8,312 bases of DNA from an uncultured Bacillota bacterium (GTDB lineage Bacteria > Bacillota_I > Bacilli_A > RF39 > UBA660). Position 1 is the stretch's first letter, and the number at the start of each line of letters is the position of its first letter. The stretch lies in contig CAMVNN010000030.1 in NCBI GenBank assembly GCA_947168865.1, positions 1 to 8,312 of the forward strand. The letters run 5' to 3'. Under the pieces are notes generated by a model, which saw only the letters and a program-made list of their open reading frames with translations, was not told the DNA's origin and searched no databases. Shown piece after piece: positions 5,379-8,312 of the stretch. The translations under genes were made by a program, and so were the position numbers.

Positions 5379-6685
5379 ATTTTTATTCCAATTTTTTGAA
5401 CAAACAGATTACTTATTAGCTCACATTTATGTATTAAATTTCTATTTGAATCTAATATAGATTTTACTAATTGCAAACCATATCCATGATTCCCGCCTTT
5501 TGTTGTAATCCTAGTTTTGCCAAGATTATCTGTATCAATAATTTTATTGTACTCATTTGATATTGAAAAAATTAAAAATCCATCTTCTATATACATTTCA
5601 ATTAGTATTACTTTATTCTTCTTATTTAGTATTTCAGTTGCCTCAATCGCATTATCAATGAATACTCCTATTATTTTATAATAATCTTGAATTCGATTTA
5701 ATTCCATATGATTCAAAGCATTTTTACTAATCTCTTTACTTATTTTTACACAACAATCTATTTTCTTATCTTTCATCGTTAATAGTTTGTAATATATAAG
5801 TCCTTTTAATCCACCTCCTGGAATATTTGAAACTTTTAAAAGTAGTTCATCATCATCTTTACTCTTAGATTTTATTAAACTATCTAGATATAATTTAGCT
5901 TTATTATTGTCTTTGCCAACTAAGCTTTTAACTACTATTAATTGATTTTTATCTTCATGTGTTCTTGTACGAGAATTATCAATAATATTCTCATATTTAG
6001 AAGTTATTTCAATTAGTAAATCTAAATCTTTTTGAATTTTTTCTTTATTTTTTAAATTGACAATTATAATTGTTAATAAGTAGATATATTCTAAAAATAC
6101 TAAAAGAAGCAAAATAAATTTTAAAAATTCACTTAGATTAAAGTATATTAAATATAATGACGTTGTTAATATAATAAATATATATAATGTACAAATAAGA
6201 ATATTATTCGTTTTCAAATTCATCACATTATTAATAATTTTAATAGATATTTTTCTTATACTTTTTAGACTAATAATTATTGCAAAGACAATTATAACTA
6301 AAAAGCCAAGAAAATTAGTAAAATAATTTATCTCATTTATGCCAAGTATTTGAGTTATAACTAAATATGCACTTATGTCGACTATTATTTCACATATTAT
6401 AAGGACTATAAAACAGATTAATGACACAAATGTTATTTTTCTGAAATCATCTTTTTCGTTATGAAAAAGGTATATATTAGACCCATTATAAATTTGAAAC
6501 ATTATAATTATTCTTAATATGCTTTTAGTTATAAAATATGCAAAAAAACTATACAATGATAAAAAAATAATAATTAAATAAATTCTTTTATCTTTTAAAT
6601 TAATTTTATGTTCTAATAATCTTGATGCACCATAAATCATTACTAGGGTATTCAATAAATTTAACAAGAAGAAACTAGCAGTCAA
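5369..6685 (-). CDS. agrC: AgrC-type membrane sensor histidine kinase
   Basis: AgrC is the receptor for the extracellular autoinducer peptide and phosphorylates AgrA. Numbering here is from the first possible TTG (6694; 441 residues). Hydrophobic segments spread over about residues 4-23, 38-58, 86-113, 126-143, 164-185 and 190-214 form the multi-pass sensor. A coiled linker leads to the phosphoacceptor His246 in SRTRTHEDKNQL, an HPK10-type H box. The ATPase domain has the N box DNAIEA (347-352), an ISNEYN strand and the G box GGNHGYGLQLVKS (400-412). The upstream TTG lies one base from AGGAG, too close; the TTG four codons in (6683-6685) has GGAG ten bases away and is preferred, giving 438 residues. 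It overlaps the agrA end by 11 bases, so the two are probably translationally coupled. The gene is extremely AT-rich. Confidence 0.94.
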   Translation of the reverse strand: MTASFFLLNLLNTLVMIYGASRLLEHKINLKDKRIYLIIIFLSLYSFFAYFITKSILRIIIMFQIYNGSNIYLFHNEKDDFRKITFVSLICFIVLIICEIIVDISAYLVITQILGINEINYFTNFLGFLVIIVFAIIISLKSIRKISIKIINNVMNLKTNNILICTLYIFIILTTSLYLIYFNLSEFLKFILLLLVFLEYIYLLTIIIVNLKNKEKIQKDLDLLIEITSKYENIIDNSRTRTHEDKNQLIVVKSLVGKDNNKAKLYLDSLIKSKSKDDDELLLKVSNIPGGGLKGLIYYKLLTMKDKKIDCCVKISKEISKNALNHMELNRIQDYYKIIGVFIDNAIEATEILNKKNKVILIEMYIEDGFLIFSISNEYNKIIDTDNLGKTRITTKGGNHGYGLQLVKSILDSNRNLIHKCELISNLFVQKIGIKIKD

Positions 6686-7388
6686 CTCTATCAAACTCCT
6701 TCTTAAATTTATTTGATATTAAATTAATTACTTCGTCATTATTAAATATAATTTGATGTCTTCTAAAATCAATAACTCTAACTTTATTTTTATTTACAAT
6801 ACAAGAACGATGCGAATATGAAAAATCCGAGTTTAATTCTTTCATAATTTCTTTTAATTGTTTGGAAATCATTATTTCCAAATACTCTGTTTTTATTAGA
6901 CATTTTCGCTCTACTGAATCTCTTGTTACATATAAAATATCATCTAGTGGAATTGTGTATATTATTCCATTTTTATTATATTTTAGCATTTGATTATTAT
7001 TTATTTTTCTTAAAGCAATTTTGATGCTCTTCAATAATTTTGGTCCATAATTATCATATTTATTAATGAATGCAAGAAATAGAAACTCCTTTTGCAATAT
7101 AGTATATCCTAGTTCTTCATGTGCAGTTAAGAAAATTATAATACTCTCATAATCTATGTTTCTTATTTTGCGAGCAACGTCTATACCTGATGATGTTGGA
7201 GTTTCTATATCTAAAATATAAATTTTATTAGGTATTTTTGATTTTACCATTTCTTTAAATTTACTGTCGTAGTCTTTAAATAAATGAATTTCATAGCCTA
7301 CATCATTATTCATCATCGCATTGTTTATTATTTCTTTTACTCTTTTTAATATTTCATTATTGTCATCACATACGATAAAATTAATCAT
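6675..7388 (-). CDS. agrA: AgrA-type response regulator with LytTR DNA-binding domain
   Basis: This 237-residue protein has a receiver domain (1 to about 122) and a LytTR DNA-binding domain (about 130-235). The receiver shows the acidic pair Asp8-Asp9, the phosphoacceptor Asp60 in IYILDIE, Thr88 in FLTAH and Lys110 in FINK. The LytTR part has the typical LDDILYV, LKEIMKEL and SHRSCIVNKNKV stretches. Regulators of this family bind paired direct repeats and activate the promoter of their own peptide operon. A matching repeat pair lies upstream of agrB at 4454-4485, and none is seen upstream of agrA itself. The ATG at 7386-7388 has AAGGTGA upstream. It is the first gene of the leftward agrAC unit, downstream of rpsR but separated from it by a terminator. 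Stop TAG. Confidence 0.96.
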   Translation of the reverse strand: MINFIVCDDNNEILKRVKEIINNAMMNNDVGYEIHLFKDYDSKFKEMVKSKIPNKIYILDIETPTSSGIDVARKIRNIDYESIIIFLTAHEELGYTILQKEFLFLAFINKYDNYGPKLLKSIKIALRKINNNQMLKYNKNGIIYTIPLDDILYVTRDSVERKCLIKTEYLEIMISKQLKEIMKELNSDFSYSHRSCIVNKNKVRVIDFRRHQIIFNNDEVINLISNKFKKEFDRVDC

Positions 7389-7409
7389 TTCTACTCACCT
7401 TATTATTTA

Positions 7410-7438
7410 ATTTTATCACATAAATTCTCTTTTTTAAA
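7410..7438 (-). promoter_or_regulatory. Candidate promoter of agrAC
   Basis: Read leftward, TTTAAA (7433-7438), a 17-base spacer and TGA-TAAAAT (7410-7418, extended -10) give a plausible promoter with a start near 7403 and a leader of about 15 bases. No direct repeat like the one before agrB is seen here, so agrAC may be constitutive. The -35 overlaps the tail of the rpsR terminator region. Confidence 0.45.
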
Positions 7439-7466
7439 ACAAAAAAAAGAGAATTATTATTCTCTT
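7439..7466 (-). terminator. Rho-independent terminator after rpsR
   Basis: Read leftward, a perfect 8-bp stem (7459-7466 with 7447-7454) and a four-base loop are followed by TTTTTTTTG counting the last stem bases. The stem begins with the last two bases of the rpsR stop codon. The 3' arm with its T tract is also an exact 11-bp inverted match to 7425-7435, so an alternative hairpin can form in readthrough RNA. Confidence 0.85.
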
Positions 7467-7683
7467 ATTTAACAAATGGTAAAAGTGCCATAAAACGTGC
7501 TTTTTTTACTTCTACAGCAACATGACGTTGATGTTTAGCACAAGTTCCTGTAACACGTCTTGGTAAGATTTTTCCCTTATCAGCGCTTACATATTTTTTC
7601 ATAACTTCTACATCTTTATAATCAACATCTTTGCCTGCGCACATTTGACATACTTTTTTCTTTTTCTTAAAAAATTCTGCCAT
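7465..7683 (-). CDS. rpsR: 30S ribosomal protein S18, zinc-binding type
   Basis: S18 binds next to S6 on the 30S platform. The 72 residues carry the family core [24 protein letters not shown] and the end [10 protein letters not shown]. Cysteines at 12, 15 and 48 with nearby histidines are the zinc-type (C+) form; many bacteria have a zinc-free paralogue. GGAGG (7689-7693) follows directly after the ssb stop codon, so translation is likely coupled to ssb. This is the third gene of the classic rpsF-ssb-rpsR operon. Confidence 0.99.
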   Translation of the reverse strand: MAEFFKKKKKVCQMCAGKDVDYKDVEVMKKYVSADKGKILPRRVTGTCAKHQRHVAVEVKKARFMALLPFVK

Positions 7684-7693
7684 ATTTTCCTCC

Positions 7694-8146
7694 TTATTCT
7701 AGGAAGTTATCATCTATAGATACGCTATCACCAAAATCTGCAAATGGATCTGAATCAACATCTACTCCTGCTGGAGCATCTGGATAATCAAATGATCCTC
7801 CTTCTTCTGTTGCTCTTCTCTGACTTTGTGATTTGCTTTCTAAAAATTGAACGTTATCGGCAACAACATCAACTGAGTATCTCTTATTGCCGTCTTTATC
7901 ATTGAAACTTCCAGTTTGAATTCTTCCTTCTACAGATACCAAGCTACCTTTATCTAAAAAATTACAAACATTTTCAGCTTGTTTACGCCATATGATAATA
8001 TTAATAAAATCTGTTTCTCTTTCGCCATTTTGATTGCTAAAAGCACGGTTAACAGCTAATGAGAATCTCGCATATGGAACATTAGATCCTGTATATCTTA
8101 GTTCTGGTTTGGCAGTTAATCTGCCTATTAACATAACTCTGTTCAT
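7694..8146 (-). CDS. ssb: Single-stranded DNA-binding protein
   Basis: SSB coats single-stranded DNA as a tetramer and recruits replication and repair proteins. Residues 1 to about 104 are the OB fold ([19 protein letters not shown]..., [32 protein letters not shown]), with the stacking Trp53. A flexible Gln/Ser then Gly/Asp-rich linker follows, with DPFADFGD near 133-140. The acidic tip reads SIDDNFLE instead of the usual DDDLPF/DDDIPF, so the terminal Phe that docks partner proteins is not the last residue. The length of 150 is normal. The ATG at 8144-8146 has AGAGGT upstream. It sits between rpsF and rpsR, the standard place of the housekeeping copy. Confidence 0.98.
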   Translation of the reverse strand: MNRVMLIGRLTAKPELRYTGSNVPYARFSLAVNRAFSNQNGERETDFINIIIWRKQAENVCNFLDKGSLVSVEGRIQTGSFNDKDGNKRYSVDVVADNVQFLESKSQSQRRATEEGGSFDYPDAPAGVDVDSDPFADFGDSVSIDDNFLE

Positions 8147-8160
8147 AAATTACCTCTTTC

Positions 8161-8312
8161 TTAGTCTTCTTTAGTAGTAATTAAGTGACGAATTATGTCT
8201 CCACTTATTAATGCTAAACGATCGAATTCTTTAATAGCTTTTTCATCTTCTGCTTCAACATCTACTACATAGTAATATCCGCTTCTGTATTTTTGAATTT
8301 CATAAGCTAATT
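8161..8312 (-). CDS. rpsF: 30S ribosomal protein S6, C-terminal part (cut by window edge)
   Basis: The last 49 codons before a TAA stop at 8161-8163 are visible. They read [15 protein letters not shown], then [16 protein letters not shown] and [14 protein letters not shown], the typical C-terminal half of S6, including the strand that meets S18. The start lies outside the window. The gap to ssb is 14 bases and holds the ssb ribosome binding site. The order S6-SSB-S18 is conserved across most bacteria. Confidence 0.96.
   Translation of the reverse strand, partial: LAYEIQKYRSGYYYVVDVEAEDEKAIKEFDRLALISGDIIRHLITTKED

Overview
The window comes from a very AT-rich, low-GC Gram-positive bacterium, most likely a member of Bacilli or a Mollicutes/Erysipelotrichia-like relative. 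The support is the hpf–secA gene neighbourhood, long-form HPF, a zinc-type ribosomal protein S18, SecA with a C-terminal zinc knuckle, strong GGAGG-type ribosome binding sites and short U-tailed terminators. The genetic code looks standard: Trp is TGG, and none of the 11 genes whose stop is visible ends in TGA. The species cannot be named from this window.

Layout, left to right. (1) 1-364, minus strand: the N-terminal 121 residues of a tyrosine recombinase of the phage/ICE type, cut by the window edge. (2) 365-580: a non-coding stretch with five exact GTGGACAA boxes (two inverted, three direct, including a 16-bp direct repeat) and a terminator-like hairpin, probably integrase arm-type sites at the end of an integrated element abutting the 3' end of secA. 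(3) 581-4309, minus strand: a housekeeping block transcribed leftward as csp, hpf, a 74-codon gene of unknown function, then secA, with separate promoters and terminators. (4) 4310-4600: a divergent intergenic region with the csp promoter and a perfect 11-bp direct repeat spaced 21 bp, a good candidate LytTR/AgrA operator. (5) 4601-7388: a complete agr-type peptide quorum-sensing module. agrB and a short 39-codon agrD lie on the plus strand; the sensor kinase agrC and the LytTR regulator agrA lie on the minus strand. The two arms converge on one bidirectional terminator. (6) 7447-8312, minus strand: the classic rpsF-ssb-rpsR operon, with rpsF cut by the right edge.

How the genes work together: AgrB should process and cyclise the AgrD peptide (core Cys-Pro-Trp-Leu-Trp-Val) for export. 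AgrC would sense the extracellular peptide and phosphorylate AgrA, which should bind paired direct repeats such as those at 4454-4485 and activate agrBD, possibly also a leftward transcript toward csp. The convergent split of agrBD and agrAC, the extra residue in the predicted peptide ring and the near-leaderless agrB start are the most distinctive points. The second item of interest is the integrase and its repeat cluster directly behind secA, where related Bacilli usually carry prfB.
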